NCBI GenBank assembly: GCA_017428785.1
Contig: JAFRQD010000063.1
Location: 17,071 to 81,070, forward strand
From: Bacteroidaceae bacterium
Lineage (GTDB): Bacteria > Bacteroidota > Bacteroidia > Bacteroidales > Bacteroidaceae
Length of the DNA stretch: 64,000 nucleotides
Direction of reading: 5' to 3'
The notes beneath the pieces are model-generated. The model saw only the letters and a list, made by a program, of their open reading frames with translations, did no database searches and was not told the origin of the DNA. Positions 17,703-26,243 of this stretch are shown piece after piece. Each line of letters starts with the position of its first letter. Within the stretch, counting starts at the first letter, position 1. A program made the translations under genes and the position numbers.

Positions 17703-18926
17703 ATGGCAAAGAGAGTCGTCATAACGGGCATGGGCATCTGGTCGTGCCTGGGGACAAGTACGGGTGAGGTATGCGAATCGCTTCGCCAGGGCAAGTCTGG
17801 CATTGTGATGGAAAGCGAGAGGCTGAGCTACGGCTATCAGTCTGGTCTGACGGGAATTGTGAAGACTCCCGTGCTGAAGGGATTGCTTGACCGTCATCTC
17901 CGGCGTGGCTTTTCCGAGGAAGCGGAGTATGCCTACATGGCGAGCCTCGAGGCGTTCCGTATGGCTGGCATTGACGATGCTTACCTCACAGCGAATGAGG
18001 TGGGTTGCATCTTCGGCAACGACTCGTCGGCAAAACCTGTCATCGAGGCGGCGAAGATTATGGAGGAGAAACGCGACTCCGAGTTGCTCGGGCAGAACTA
18101 CATCTTCCAGTCCATGAACTCCACCGTGAACATGAACCTCAGCACCGCCTTCCATCTGAAGGGTGTCAACTTCACCATCAGTGCGGCCTGCGCTAGTGGC
18201 AGCCACTCCATCGGCATTGCCTACATGCTCGTCAAGCAGGGGCTGCAGGACATGGTGCTCTGCGGCGGCGCTCAAGAAACGAACTACTACAGCATGGCCT
18301 CGTTTGATGCCATCGGAGCCTTCTCCAAGCGCATGGACGAGCCTACGAAAGCCAGCCGTCCCTTCGACCGCGACCGCGACGGGCTTGTGCCAAGCGGAGG
18401 AGCTGCGGCACTGGTGCTTGAGGACTATGAGCACGCTCTGGCTCGAGGAGCGAACATTCTGGCAGAAGTGAAGGGCTACGGCTTCTCGTCCAACGGAACT
18501 GCCATCATCAGTCAGCCCAGCGACGAAGGCTGCGTCATTGCCATGATGCGGGCCATGAAAGATGCAGGAGTGGACGCCTCAGACATCGATTACATCAACG
18601 CTCATGCCACTTCTACCCTGCAGGGCGACAAGTACGAAGCCATTGCGCTCGACCGTCTCTTTCACGGAAAGCACGCCCTCATCAGCAGTACAAAAGGCAT
18701 GACGGGGCACGAGTGTTGGATGGCAGGAGCCAGCGAGATGGTTTATTCCCTCATCATGATGCAAAACAACTTTGTGGCACCCAACATCAACTTCGAGAAC
18801 CCCGACGAATTCTCTGAGAAGCTCAACATTGCCAAAGTCACCACAGAAGCGGAAATCCAGACAGTCCTGAGCAATTCCTTCGGCTTCGGCGGCACAAACA
18901 GCGCTTTGATAATCAGCAAATTGTAA
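17703..18926 (+). CDS. Beta-ketoacyl-ACP synthase (FabF-like, KS1)
   Basis: Decarboxylative Claisen condensation of malonyl-ACP with an acyl chain; first gene of the polyene-like cluster. 407 residues of thiolase fold with the full Cys-His-His triad: C163 in SAACASGSH, His in NAHATST and His in GMTGHECWMAGA, plus C-terminal SFGFGGTNSALI. Length is that of FabF. It has its own promoter and is separated from the rest by a second promoter. Family is clear; chain-length role is unknown. Confidence 0.93.
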   Translation: MAKRVVITGMGIWSCLGTSTGEVCESLRQGKSGIVMESERLSYGYQSGLTGIVKTPVLKGLLDRHLRRGFSEEAEYAYMASLEAFRMAGIDDAYLTANEVGCIFGNDSSAKPVIEAAKIMEEKRDSELLGQNYIFQSMNSTVNMNLSTAFHLKGVNFTISAACASGSHSIGIAYMLVKQGLQDMVLCGGAQETNYYSMASFDAIGAFSKRMDEPTKASRPFDRDRDGLVPSGGAAALVLEDYEHALARGANILAEVKGYGFSSNGTAIISQPSDEGCVIAMMRAMKDAGVDASDIDYINAHATSTLQGDKYEAIALDRLFHGKHALISSTKGMTGHECWMAGASEMVYSLIMMQNNFVAPNINFENPDEFSEKLNIAKVTTEAEIQTVLSNSFGFGGTNSALIISKL

Positions 18927-18998
18927 AGCCGATTAACAGATTCTGGCATCCGTCAGCCTTGACCTTTTTCCTCCCAACTTGGGAACGACTCTCAACAT
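18927..18998. other. Spacer after KS1
   Basis: The 429-base gap between KS1 and the next gene holds this unassigned stretch, the 22-base array (18999-19108), about 120 unassigned bases, then the promoter region. Confidence 0.4.
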
Positions 18999-19108
18999 AC
19001 ATGCGTCGATGTCAAATAATCCACGTGTGAATTTCAAACTATCCACGCGAGGATTTTCAACTATCCACGTGTGGATTTCAAACTATCCACACGAGGATGG
19101 AGTTAAAG
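18999..19108 (+). repeat. 22-base tandem array 3 (five units)
   Basis: Units at 18999, 19021, 19043, 19065 and 19087. The consensus is CCACGTGTGGATTTCAAACT followed by AT; the first and last units are diverged. It ends 188 bases before the next -7 box. Confidence 0.85.
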
Positions 19109-19273
19109 CCTCTCGAAAGTAAGGTATTTCCTCAGCTAAGAGGGTTGCCCACCTTTGGTTGCAAAGGTTGTCGGGAATGTTATGCTCAGCTCTAAGCAAA
19201 ATAAAACAAATCATTTGCCATGTGAAAACTTAATAAAAATGTCACTTTTTGTTTGAAATATGTACTTCGCCGC

Positions 19274-19303
19274 TTGCTATATCGAAAATAATTTGTAGAT
19301 TTG
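19274..19303 (+). promoter_or_regulatory. Promoter for the main polyene-like operon
   Basis: TTG 19274-19276, 19 bases, TAGATTTG 19296-19303, preceded by the box AAAATGTCACTTTTTGTTTG (19236-19255). Confidence 0.8.
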
Positions 19304-19355
19304 CATTTAAAACGCAAGACAAAGAACTAATGTTAAAACCTTAATGCCAACTATT

Positions 19356-19889
19356 ATGAAAAAAGTATTTTTAGCCTTGATGGCAATGATGTTCAGTGTT
19401 GCAACCTTTGCCGGCAACCCCTTGAAGGTCGTAAGCAGTAGCGTGGCGTTAAAGAGTTTCATGAAGGAACAGGCCACTGCCAATCTGGTGATCGACTGGA
19501 AGAATGCCAAATTTGACAACAAGAAGTCGGCAGCCTCTGAGTTCAATAAAGACGACGACTATGCCTTCATCCAGAAAGACTGCGCCGAGAAGTTCATCGA
19601 AGGCTTCAACGCCAAGTCGAAAGGCATCAAACTGGAGCAAGGAAAGAAAGATGCCGACTATAAGTTTGTTATTACTGTGACCAACCTGGACACTTTCATC
19701 AATGTGATGGGCTGGGGAGCTCCTACAGAAGCCAAGATGTGGGGCAACCTGAAAATCACTAACGCCAAGGGCGAAACCATTGCCGACATAAACATCGACG
19801 AGGCAGAGGACGGCACCGATCATGTTCGACGCGAGGCCTTTGGAAAGACCTTCATGCTCTTGGGAATAAGGGCTGCCAAACTGAAATAA
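19356..19889 (+). CDS. Secreted protein of unknown function in the polyene-like cluster
   Basis: 177 residues from the ATG at 19356: a clear signal peptide (MKKVFLALMAMMFSVATFAG), then a soluble alpha/beta domain with GWGAPTEAKMWGNLKI and a C-terminal FMLLGIRAAKLK. No known catalytic motif was recognised. An earlier ATG at 19344 adds four residues. It lies 18 bases before the methyltransferase gene under the same promoter, so a periplasmic role in the cluster is plausible. Confidence 0.75.
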   Translation: MKKVFLALMAMMFSVATFAGNPLKVVSSSVALKSFMKEQATANLVIDWKNAKFDNKKSAASEFNKDDDYAFIQKDCAEKFIEGFNAKSKGIKLEQGKKDADYKFVITVTNLDTFINVMGWGAPTEAKMWGNLKITNAKGETIADINIDEAEDGTDHVRREAFGKTFMLLGIRAAKLK

Positions 19890-19906
19890 CCTCGTTTTTT
19901 TCTGAC

Positions 19907-21010
19907 ATGAATCTGTCGCCTTCTTTAAAAAGATACACTTCCGAGCAACTCTCTGCCCGTGAGGCACAAAGGCAGGCCGAATTCATCGCTTGGGGGCCTA
20001 TCGTGTTCCAAGCCACAAGGCTCATGCTGAAGTTCGGCATCCTCGAGATGCTGCGAGACAGTGAGAACGGACTGACGGAAGCGGAGGTGGTAGAGAAGAC
20101 TGGGTTCTCGAGGTATGCCGTGAAGTGTCTGCTCGAAGCATCGCTCAGCATCGGCACCGTACTCATCGACACAGACTCCGACCGCTACTCCATCTCCAAG
20201 ACGGGCTGGTTCCTGCTGAACGACCCTGCAACAAAGGTGAACATTGACTTCAACCACGATGTGAACTATCAGGGATGGTTCCATCTGGAGGAAGCACTCA
20301 AGGAAGGAAAACCCGCAGGACTGAAGACTCTTGGCGACTGGCCTACACTCTACGAAGGTCTTTCCTCTTTCCCCGAACAGGCAAAAGAGAGTTGGCTCAA
20401 CTTCGACCACTTCTACAGCGACTCCTCTTTCCCCGAGGCTCTTCAGATTGTCTTTGCCGAACACTTTGTCCGCTCGCTCTACGATGTGGGCGGCAACACA
20501 GGCAAGTGGGCCTTGCAATGCGTAAGGTATGATGAGGAAGTGGAAGTGACCATCCTCGACCTTCCTCAGCAGATAAAGATGATGCAGGAGAACATCAAGG
20601 GCAAGCCAGGAGCGGAACGCATCAAAGGATTCGGCATCGACCTGCTCGACAAAGAGACCGGCTTCCCCAAGAGAGAGGGAGGCCTCGATGCCATCTGGAT
20701 GTCGCAGTTCCTGGATTGTTTCAGCGAAGAGGAAATAGTAAGCATCCTGACTCGTGCGAAGGAAGCAATGGACAAGGACACGCGCCTCTTCATCATGGAA
20801 CTCTTCTGGGATCGTCAACGCTTTGAGCCCGCTGCATTCTGCCTCACGATGACCAGCCTTTACTTCACCGCAATGGCAAACGGAAACAGCAAGATGTACC
20901 ACTCCGACGACATGAGAAGGCTCATCGCTCAGGCAGGACTGGAAATAGAAAGCATCCGCGACGGGCTGGGGCAAGGGCACAGCATTATGGTGTGCAAGAT
21001 TAAAAATTGA
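19907..21010 (+). CDS. SAM-dependent O-methyltransferase
   Basis: 367 residues of the acetylserotonin/hydroxyindole O-methyltransferase type. The N-terminal winged-helix dimerisation domain spans about 20-110 (LKFGILEMLRDSENGLTEAEVVEKTGFS). The Rossmann domain has motif I SLYDVGGNTGKWA and TILDLPQQ. In aryl-polyene and flexirubin clusters such enzymes methylate the aryl head group; here that is inference. The last residues KIKN and the stop come from the start of an ATTGAAA repeat. Confidence 0.88.
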   Translation: MNLSPSLKRYTSEQLSAREAQRQAEFIAWGPIVFQATRLMLKFGILEMLRDSENGLTEAEVVEKTGFSRYAVKCLLEASLSIGTVLIDTDSDRYSISKTGWFLLNDPATKVNIDFNHDVNYQGWFHLEEALKEGKPAGLKTLGDWPTLYEGLSSFPEQAKESWLNFDHFYSDSSFPEALQIVFAEHFVRSLYDVGGNTGKWALQCVRYDEEVEVTILDLPQQIKMMQENIKGKPGAERIKGFGIDLLDKETGFPKREGGLDAIWMSQFLDCFSEEEIVSILTRAKEAMDKDTRLFIMELFWDRQRFEPAAFCLTMTSLYFTAMANGNSKMYHSDDMRRLIAQAGLEIESIRDGLGQGHSIMVCKIKN

Positions 21011-21034
21011 AAATTGAAAATTAAAAATTGAAAG
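21004..21034. repeat. ATTGAAA heptanucleotide repeat
   Basis: About four 7-base units, supplying the stop codon of the methyltransferase gene and filling the gap to the ACP gene. Confidence 0.7.
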
Positions 21035-21041
21035 ATATTAG

Positions 21042-21284
21042 ATGAACAGAACTGAAATTGAAGAAAAGGTAAAGGACTTTCTGATTGAAGACCTGGAAAT
21101 CGACGAAGAAAAGATTTACCCGGAAGCTCGGCTCAAAGAAGACATGGGCATTGACAGTCTTGACTTAGTCGATATTGTGGTTCTTGTGGACAAGAACTTC
21201 GGATTCAAACTTAAGGCAGAAGAGATGGCTGGTGTGGACACCTATGCCAAGTTCTGCGACTATATCGAAAGCAAAGTAGGCTAA
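21042..21284 (+). CDS. Acyl carrier protein (ACP1)
   Basis: 80-residue ACP with phosphopantetheine serine S39 in MGIDSLDLVDIV, a strongly acidic four-helix sequence and typical length. One base separates it from the next acyltransferase. It would carry the growing chain for the cluster ketosynthases. Confidence 0.93.
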   Translation: MNRTEIEEKVKDFLIEDLEIDEEKIYPEARLKEDMGIDSLDLVDIVVLVDKNFGFKLKAEEMAGVDTYAKFCDYIESKVG

Positions 21285-21285
21285 G

Positions 21286-22173
21286 ATGGCAGAACAGGAC
21301 TGGGCAGGGACCACCTACGGCAACGACTGGATGCACAAGTGGCTTATCCGTATGCTTCGCATCATCGACATGCGGATATTGTACCTCTTTGTGGCCGTCT
21401 TTATCATCCCTGTCTGCTTAGTTCTGAACCCAAGCAGGGGCATTGCCTACCGCTATTTCCGACATCGCATCGGATATGGCAGACTGAAGTCCGCATGGAA
21501 GACATATGTCAATCACTGCCTCTTCGGCCAAGTTGTTGTGGATAAGTTCGCGATGTATGCCGGCAAGAAATTCAAGGTGGAGATAGAGAACTACCATGAG
21601 TTCCTCGACCGTGCAGACAGGAAGGAAGGCTTCGTGCAGCTGAGCGCTCACATCGGCAACTACGAGATTGCTGGCTACACACTCGTCTGCGAGAACAAGC
21701 GGCTCAATGCCCTTGTCTTTGCCGGCGAGAAGGCATCCGTTATGAGGAATCGCGGAAAGATGTTCGCAGACACGAATATCAGCATGATTGCCATCAGTCC
21801 CGACATGAGCCATCTCTTCGAGATAGACCAGGCACTGAAGGACGGCGAGATTGTCAGCATGCCTGCCGACCGCATCAACGGCTCGCCAAAGTTCATCGAG
21901 CATAATTTCCTTGGAGCAAAAGCGAAGTTCCCGCTGGGACCTTTCTCCGTTGCCACATTGCGAAGCCTCGATGTGCTTGCTGTAAATGTGATGAAGACCT
22001 CGCTCAGGAGCTACAAGATTTTCGTCACTCCCCTACCCTACAACAAAGAAGCCTCGCGCCAGGAACAGATAAGGCAACTCTCCAGCGCCTATGTGGCAGA
22101 GCTTGAGAAGCGAGTTCGGCAGTTCCCCACACAATGGTATAATTACTTCGAATTCTGGAACAAGAATGATTAG
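21286..22173 (+). CDS. LpxL/HtrB-like lipid acyltransferase
   Basis: 295 residues of the lysophospholipid/lipid A acyltransferase superfamily. A membrane anchor (MRILYLFVAVFIIPVCLVL) is followed by the catalytic H-x4-E in SAHIGNYEIAG, then MPADRINGSPKFIEHNFLGAKAKFPLGPF, as in Kdo-lipid A acyltransferases. Acyltransferases of this type are standard in aryl-polyene clusters and are thought to move the polyene acyl chain onto a membrane lipid. The 3' end overlaps the next ketosynthase gene by 8 bases. Confidence 0.88.
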   Translation: MAEQDWAGTTYGNDWMHKWLIRMLRIIDMRILYLFVAVFIIPVCLVLNPSRGIAYRYFRHRIGYGRLKSAWKTYVNHCLFGQVVVDKFAMYAGKKFKVEIENYHEFLDRADRKEGFVQLSAHIGNYEIAGYTLVCENKRLNALVFAGEKASVMRNRGKMFADTNISMIAISPDMSHLFEIDQALKDGEIVSMPADRINGSPKFIEHNFLGAKAKFPLGPFSVATLRSLDVLAVNVMKTSLRSYKIFVTPLPYNKEASRQEQIRQLSSAYVAELEKRVRQFPTQWYNYFEFWNKND

Positions 22174-23857
22174 CGTAATTGCCACAAATATAACTTCGCC
22201 TCTTGGCTTCACCACAGAGGAGAACTATCAGGCAGTCTTGTCTGGCTGCTCTGCCCTGAAGCGCTATGAGGGTTTGTGGGGATTGCCAGAGCCATTCGCC
22301 GCGTCTCTCTTTACTGAGGAGCAGAAAGCCGCGCTTGCCATTGAAGGGTACACTTTCTTCGAAGCGCTTGCCATTCGCTCCATCCGCAAGGCCCTCACAT
22401 ACACCTCACTTGGCAATGATATATCGAGAATCGTCCTCATATTGAGTACTACGAAAGGCAACATTGAGGCTCTGGGAGAGGCATGTTACTACCCTTCCGA
22501 GGCGGCACAGAGAATTGCCGAGGCCATCGGGCTGACCACAAAGCCCATCGTCGTTTGCAATGCCTGCGTCTCTGGCCTCTCTGCCCAACTTCTTGCAGAC
22601 CGTTTGCTTTCGGAGGGCATTTATGACTACGCCATCGTTGTGGGTGCTGAGGTGCAGAGCAAGTTCATCGTGTCGGGCTTCCAGTGCCTCAAGGCTGTCT
22701 CGGAAGAGCCTTGCCGTCCTTTCGACATAGAGCGGAACGGACTTAATCCAGGCGAAGCAGCTGCCACGATTGTCTTTGCGAGGGATGCCAACAAGGAACG
22801 CTGGAGTTACAGCCAAATGATTGGCAAGAAGGAGCATTGGTGCCTCATCTCCGGTGCCTCATGCAACGATGCCTACCACAACGTATCCCCTTCGCCGCAA
22901 GGTGACGGACTGACAAGCGCCATCAATGCCGTGATGAAAGGCCGAGACAAGTCGCAGCTCGCTACCATCTGCGCTCACGGCACTGCCACCCTCTACAACG
23001 ACCAAATGGAGTCTGTCGCCATTCAAAGAGCAGGACTTTCAGACATCCCTCTCTCTGCCCTCAAAGGTTACTACGGACACACGATGGGAGCGGCTGGTGT
23101 GCTCGAAACCATCCTGACCATGATAGCCACGGGCGACGGCATAATCCTCCCGTCGAAAGGTTTCACAGAGTCTGGAGTAAGCGGTAATGTCAACATCATC
23201 GACGAGCAAAAGAAGACCGACAAGCGTGCTTTCCTGAAGATTATGTCTGGCTTCGGAGGCTGCAATGTCGCGGCGATGTACGAGAGGACAACGGACAACG
23301 GACAAGCTTTAGCTCGACGAAGTCAACAGTCAACAGACAATGTGAAGCTCGTAAAAGCCCATACCATCAGACTTTCCTCGGAGGACGGGAAGACTTTGAC
23401 AGATATCTACAAGCAGCAGATTGGGGATTATCCAAAGTTCTACAAGATGGATCTGCTGACACGGCTGGCCTTCGTGGCAACCGAAAAGACCCTCTCTAAC
23501 TCTCCCTTAAAGGGAGAGGACAAGATGCCTGCTCTCATCCTCTTCAACCACTCGTCGTCTATTGTTGCCGACCGCCAGTTCCTCGACACGATTAAAGATG
23601 CAGAGGACTTCTTCCCGAGCCCTTCCCTCTTCGTTTACACCTTGCCCAACATCACGACGGGCGAGATTGCAATCCGTCATCACCTACAAGGTGAGACATC
23701 ATTCTATATCCTTCCTGACAAAGACGAGGCATTGATGCAGCAGATTCTGGAAGCTTCTCTGGCCGGTACAGACACGACGACTGCCATCTGCGGATGGGTC
23801 GATGCAGAGAGCGAGACCTGCTACGAATGCGAACTATCAGTGTATAACATTATATGA
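22166..23857 (+). CDS. Beta-ketoacyl synthase with extra C-terminal domain (KS2)
   Basis: 563 residues from the ATG at 22166; an ATG at 22091 would extend it well into the acyltransferase gene. The condensing-enzyme part (1 to about 375) has C134 in CNACVSGLSA, His in ICAHGTATLYND and His in KGYYGHTMGAAG. After FGGCNVAAMYER come about 180 residues with the pattern FPSPSLFVYTLPNITTGEIA, which resembles the N-terminal-half ketosynthase domain Ketoacyl-synt_2. Two repeat-derived stretches are in frame at the domain junction: RTTDNGQALARRSQQSTDN (23285-23339) and a SNSPLKGED palindrome (23489-23520). Likely elongating or chain-length partner of KS1. Confidence 0.88.
   Translation: MISVIATNITSPLGFTTEENYQAVLSGCSALKRYEGLWGLPEPFAASLFTEEQKAALAIEGYTFFEALAIRSIRKALTYTSLGNDISRIVLILSTTKGNIEALGEACYYPSEAAQRIAEAIGLTTKPIVVCNACVSGLSAQLLADRLLSEGIYDYAIVVGAEVQSKFIVSGFQCLKAVSEEPCRPFDIERNGLNPGEAAATIVFARDANKERWSYSQMIGKKEHWCLISGASCNDAYHNVSPSPQGDGLTSAINAVMKGRDKSQLATICAHGTATLYNDQMESVAIQRAGLSDIPLSALKGYYGHTMGAAGVLETILTMIATGDGIILPSKGFTESGVSGNVNIIDEQKKTDKRAFLKIMSGFGGCNVAAMYERTTDNGQALARRSQQSTDNVKLVKAHTIRLSSEDGKTLTDIYKQQIGDYPKFYKMDLLTRLAFVATEKTLSNSPLKGEDKMPALILFNHSSSIVADRQFLDTIKDAEDFFPSPSLFVYTLPNITTGEIAIRHHLQGETSFYILPDKDEALMQQILEASLAGTDTTTAICGWVDAESETCYECELSVYNII
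23285..23339 (+). repeat. CAACGGA / CAACAGA heptanucleotide repeats inside KS2
   Basis: Two short blocks (ACAACGGACAACGGACAA and GTCAACAGTCAACAGACAA) in frame at the junction of the KS and C-terminal domains. Confidence 0.75.
23489..23520 (+). repeat. C-rich palindrome inside KS2
   Basis: CCTCTCTAACTCTCCCTTAA plus AGGGAGAGG, in frame, encoding SNSPLKGE. Confidence 0.7.
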
Positions 23858-23864
23858 CATAAGT

Positions 23865-24125
23865 ATGGAACAGTTAATCAACGACCTGAAACTACAGATC
23901 AAGGAAGCCCTCAACCTGGAGGAGCTCTCGATGGAGGAGTTCGACGAGAACGCGCCGCTCTTCGGCGAGGATGGCATCGGGCTCGACTCTATTGATGTGC
24001 TCGAGATTATCGTACTGCTCGAGAAGAATTACGGCATACGCCTGGCCAACCCGAAAGAAGGGCGAGCCATCTTCCAAAGCGTGAAGACGATTGCAGAGTA
24101 CGTTCAGGCAAACAGGAAGAAGTAA
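23865..24125 (+). CDS. Acyl carrier protein (ACP2)
   Basis: 86-residue ACP from the ATG at 23865 (MEQLINDLKLQIKEAL); phosphopantetheine serine S42 in GIGLDSIDVLEIIVLLE. It follows KS2 by 7 bases. A start upstream at 23802 would overlap KS2 in another frame and is unlikely. Confidence 0.92.
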   Translation: MEQLINDLKLQIKEALNLEELSMEEFDENAPLFGEDGIGLDSIDVLEIIVLLEKNYGIRLANPKEGRAIFQSVKTIAEYVQANRKK

Positions 24126-24126
24126 G

Positions 24127-24194
24127 TGCCCCTCTCCACCCCTCCAAAGGAGGGGAGAACAAATGGTAAATAGTAAATCGTCAAATCGCAAATA
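24127..24194. repeat. C-rich palindrome plus GTAAAT heptanucleotide repeat
   Basis: CCCCTCTCCACCCCTCCAAA plus GGAGGGG, then AAATGGTAAATAGTAAAT and CGTCAAATCGCAAAT, filling the ACP2-KS3 gap. Confidence 0.7.
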
Positions 24195-24199
24195 ATTTG

Positions 24200-26068
24200 A
24201 TGGATATCCAAATAGCAGGTTACGGCATAATTTGTGCGATTGGTAATGATGCGCAAAGCGTTCTGCGTTCTCTTCAAGAAGGGAGGACGGGGATTGGACC
24301 GATGCGTTATCTACAGTCGAGCCACAAGGAGTTGCCCGTCGGCGAAGTGAAGCTCTCTAATGAAGAAATGCGGCGGATGCTCGGACAGGACGAGAAGGCA
24401 ATCATCAGCCGCACCGTACTGATGGGAGCCATCGCTATCCGTCAGGCATTGCAGCACGCCCAATGCTCAATGGTCAATGGACAATGGTCAATGAAAGGCA
24501 AGCGTGTGGTCGTCATCAACGGCACAACTGTGGGCGGAATGGACGTCACGGAGCAATACCTGCTACGGATGAAAGAGGAAGACGACCTGCTGCCGCTACT
24601 GGAAAAGCACGACTGCGGCAACTCCACACGCAAGATGGCCGACCTGGCAGGCCTGCAGGATGCTGAAGTCTGCACCATATCGACGGCTTGCTCCTCTGCT
24701 GTCAACGCCATCATCCTCGGCTCGGAGATGCTCAAGACGGGTGAGGCAGACATCGTCATTGCAGGCGGCACAGAGGCTCTGAGCCTGTTCCACCTCAACG
24801 GATTCAACGCCTTGATGATTCTCGACAAGGCACAATGCCGGCCTTTCGACAAGACAAGGGCAGGCTTGAACCTGGGCGAAGGAGCCGCGTTTGTGGTGCT
24901 GAAGGCCCCCTCCCCGCTCCCCCTTTGGGGGAGTGCCGCAGTCTCACTGAAGAGGGAAACCTTAGCGGCAATGAAGCACTCCCCCAAAGGGGGAGCAGGG
25001 AGGGGGCCTTTCATCCGCGGCTACGGCAATCGCTGCGATGCCTTCCACCAGACGGCTTCGTCGGAGAACGGCGAAGGGGCGTATCTCGCCATGACCGACG
25101 CCTTGCAGATGGCCGGGCTGAAGCCGCAGGACATCCACTACATCAATGCTCACGGCACCGGCACTCCCAACAACGATGCCAGCGAGAGTGCGGCCATACG
25201 CCGTGTCTTCGGAGAGAACATCCCGCCTGTCTCGAGCACGAAAGGCTTTACGGGCCACACCACTTCTGCCTCAGGTTCCATAGAGACCGTCATCTCCATC
25301 CTCGCACTTCTCAACGGCTTCGTGCCCGCAAACCTCGGTTGGAAGGAGCAAGACGAGAGTTGTATCGCTCCTATCGGAAATGAAGAATTAAAAATGAAGA
25401 ATGAAGAATTTGCTACCGCACGCAATGTTCTTTGCAATTCCTTCGGCTTTGGAGGGAATGATTCGGCATTGATAATAGGAGTCTCCCCCAGCCCCTCCAA
25501 AGAAGGGGAAAAGCATCAGGAGGCTGAGGCCCGCGTTGTGGGAGAGGCCGTTATTACCGATATCGAGGAACTTGGTGAGCTTCGTGAGTTTGTTTCTGCA
25601 GGCGAGGCTCGAAGGATGGGCAAGCTCTTGAAGGCAGCCACCATCACATCTCTCAAAGCACTGAAAGAGGCAGGCATCGAGACCCCCGATGCCATCATCA
25701 CAGCCACGGCGTTCGGCATGCTCGAGACGAGCGAGAAGTTCCTCGTCGACATGCTGGAGAACGGCGAGGAGACGCTGAGCCCTACCCTCTTCATGCAGAG
25801 CACGCACAACACCATCGGCTCGGCCATCGCCATCCGAACCAAGTGTCATGGCTACAACATGACTTACAGCCAAGGCTCCGACTCACTCGAATGGGCAATG
25901 CGCGACGCCCGCCGGCTGATCGAGACGGGCAAGGCAAGGACAGTCCTCGTGGGCTGCCACGACGAAGCAACCCCGCTGTTCCAGGAGTTCTGCCGCCGCA
26001 TGGGGAAGCCCGTGCCGCAGGACATTTACTCCCGCAGCATCGTGCTAAGCCGTTCTTCGCACGCCTGA
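24200..26068 (+). CDS. Beta-ketoacyl synthase fused to a second KS-like domain, with four repeat insertions (KS3)
   Basis: 622 residues from the ATG at 24200. KS part: C164 in ISTACSSAVNA, His in NAHGTGTPNND, His in STKGFTGHTTSASGS and SFGFGGNDSALI. The C-terminal domain, about 190 residues, has ITATAFGMLETSEKFL and LSPTLFMQSTHNTIGSAIAI, like Ketoacyl-synt_2; such pairs occur in aryl-polyene clusters. Four in-frame stretches look foreign: QCSMVNGQWSMKG (24461-24495); a 35-codon element with 33-base terminal inverted repeats (24904-25008); EELKMKNEEF (25380-25411); and SPSPSKEGEK (25484-25512) between the two domains. All catalytic residues survive, so the enzyme may be active. Confidence 0.88.
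   Translation: MDIQIAGYGIICAIGNDAQSVLRSLQEGRTGIGPMRYLQSSHKELPVGEVKLSNEEMRRMLGQDEKAIISRTVLMGAIAIRQALQHAQCSMVNGQWSMKGKRVVVINGTTVGGMDVTEQYLLRMKEEDDLLPLLEKHDCGNSTRKMADLAGLQDAEVCTISTACSSAVNAIILGSEMLKTGEADIVIAGGTEALSLFHLNGFNALMILDKAQCRPFDKTRAGLNLGEGAAFVVLKAPSPLPLWGSAAVSLKRETLAAMKHSPKGGAGRGPFIRGYGNRCDAFHQTASSENGEGAYLAMTDALQMAGLKPQDIHYINAHGTGTPNNDASESAAIRRVFGENIPPVSSTKGFTGHTTSASGSIETVISILALLNGFVPANLGWKEQDESCIAPIGNEELKMKNEEFATARNVLCNSFGFGGNDSALIIGVSPSPSKEGEKHQEAEARVVGEAVITDIEELGELREFVSAGEARRMGKLLKAATITSLKALKEAGIETPDAIITATAFGMLETSEKFLVDMLENGEETLSPTLFMQSTHNTIGSAIAIRTKCHGYNMTYSQGSDSLEWAMRDARRLIETGKARTVLVGCHDEATPLFQEFCRRMGKPVPQDIYSRSIVLSRSSHA
24461..24495 (+). repeat. TGGTCAA heptanucleotide repeat inside KS3
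   Basis: CAATGCTCAATGGTCAATGG followed by ACAATGGTCAATG: five 7-base units read in frame. Confidence 0.75.
24904..25008 (+). repeat. 105-base element with 33-base inverted ends inside KS3
   Basis: Left arm 24904-24936 and right arm 24976-25008 are inverted copies with one mismatch. Each contains its own smaller palindrome (CTCCCCCTTTGGGGGAG). The 105 bases are exactly 35 codons, without stops. Confidence 0.85.
25380..25411 (+). repeat. GAATGAA-type heptanucleotide repeat inside KS3
   Basis: ATGAAGAATTAAAAATGAAG then AATGAAGAATT, in frame. Confidence 0.65.
25484..25512 (+). repeat. C-rich palindrome inside KS3
   Basis: CCCCCAGCCCCTCCAAAGAA plus GGGG, in frame between the two KS-like domains. 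Confidence 0.65.
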
Positions 26069-26098
26069 TTTCCCTATTCCATACAGACAGCCCTTCAT

Positions 26099-26182
26099 AC
26101 GCAAGCTGCGTACGAAGAAACGCAAGCTGCAAATAAACATACGCAAACTGTGTCTCTCCAGACGCAACTTGCGTATCAAGAA
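26099..26182 (+). repeat. 84-base element copy A (4 x 21 bases)
   Basis: Units start at 26099, 26120, 26141 and 26162, exactly 21 bases apart. The core is ACGCARRCTGCGT, an imperfect palindrome, and the last unit ends TATCAAGAA. Read in its open frame it gives heptads TQAAYEE, TQAANKH, TQTVSLQ, TQLAYQE. It begins 31 bases after KS3. Confidence 0.9.
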
Positions 26183-26243
26183 TCAAGTACGGGTGAAAAC
26201 AGAATTTCCTATGCAGAAATCCCTTTCTCCTGCCCATGGAAGT

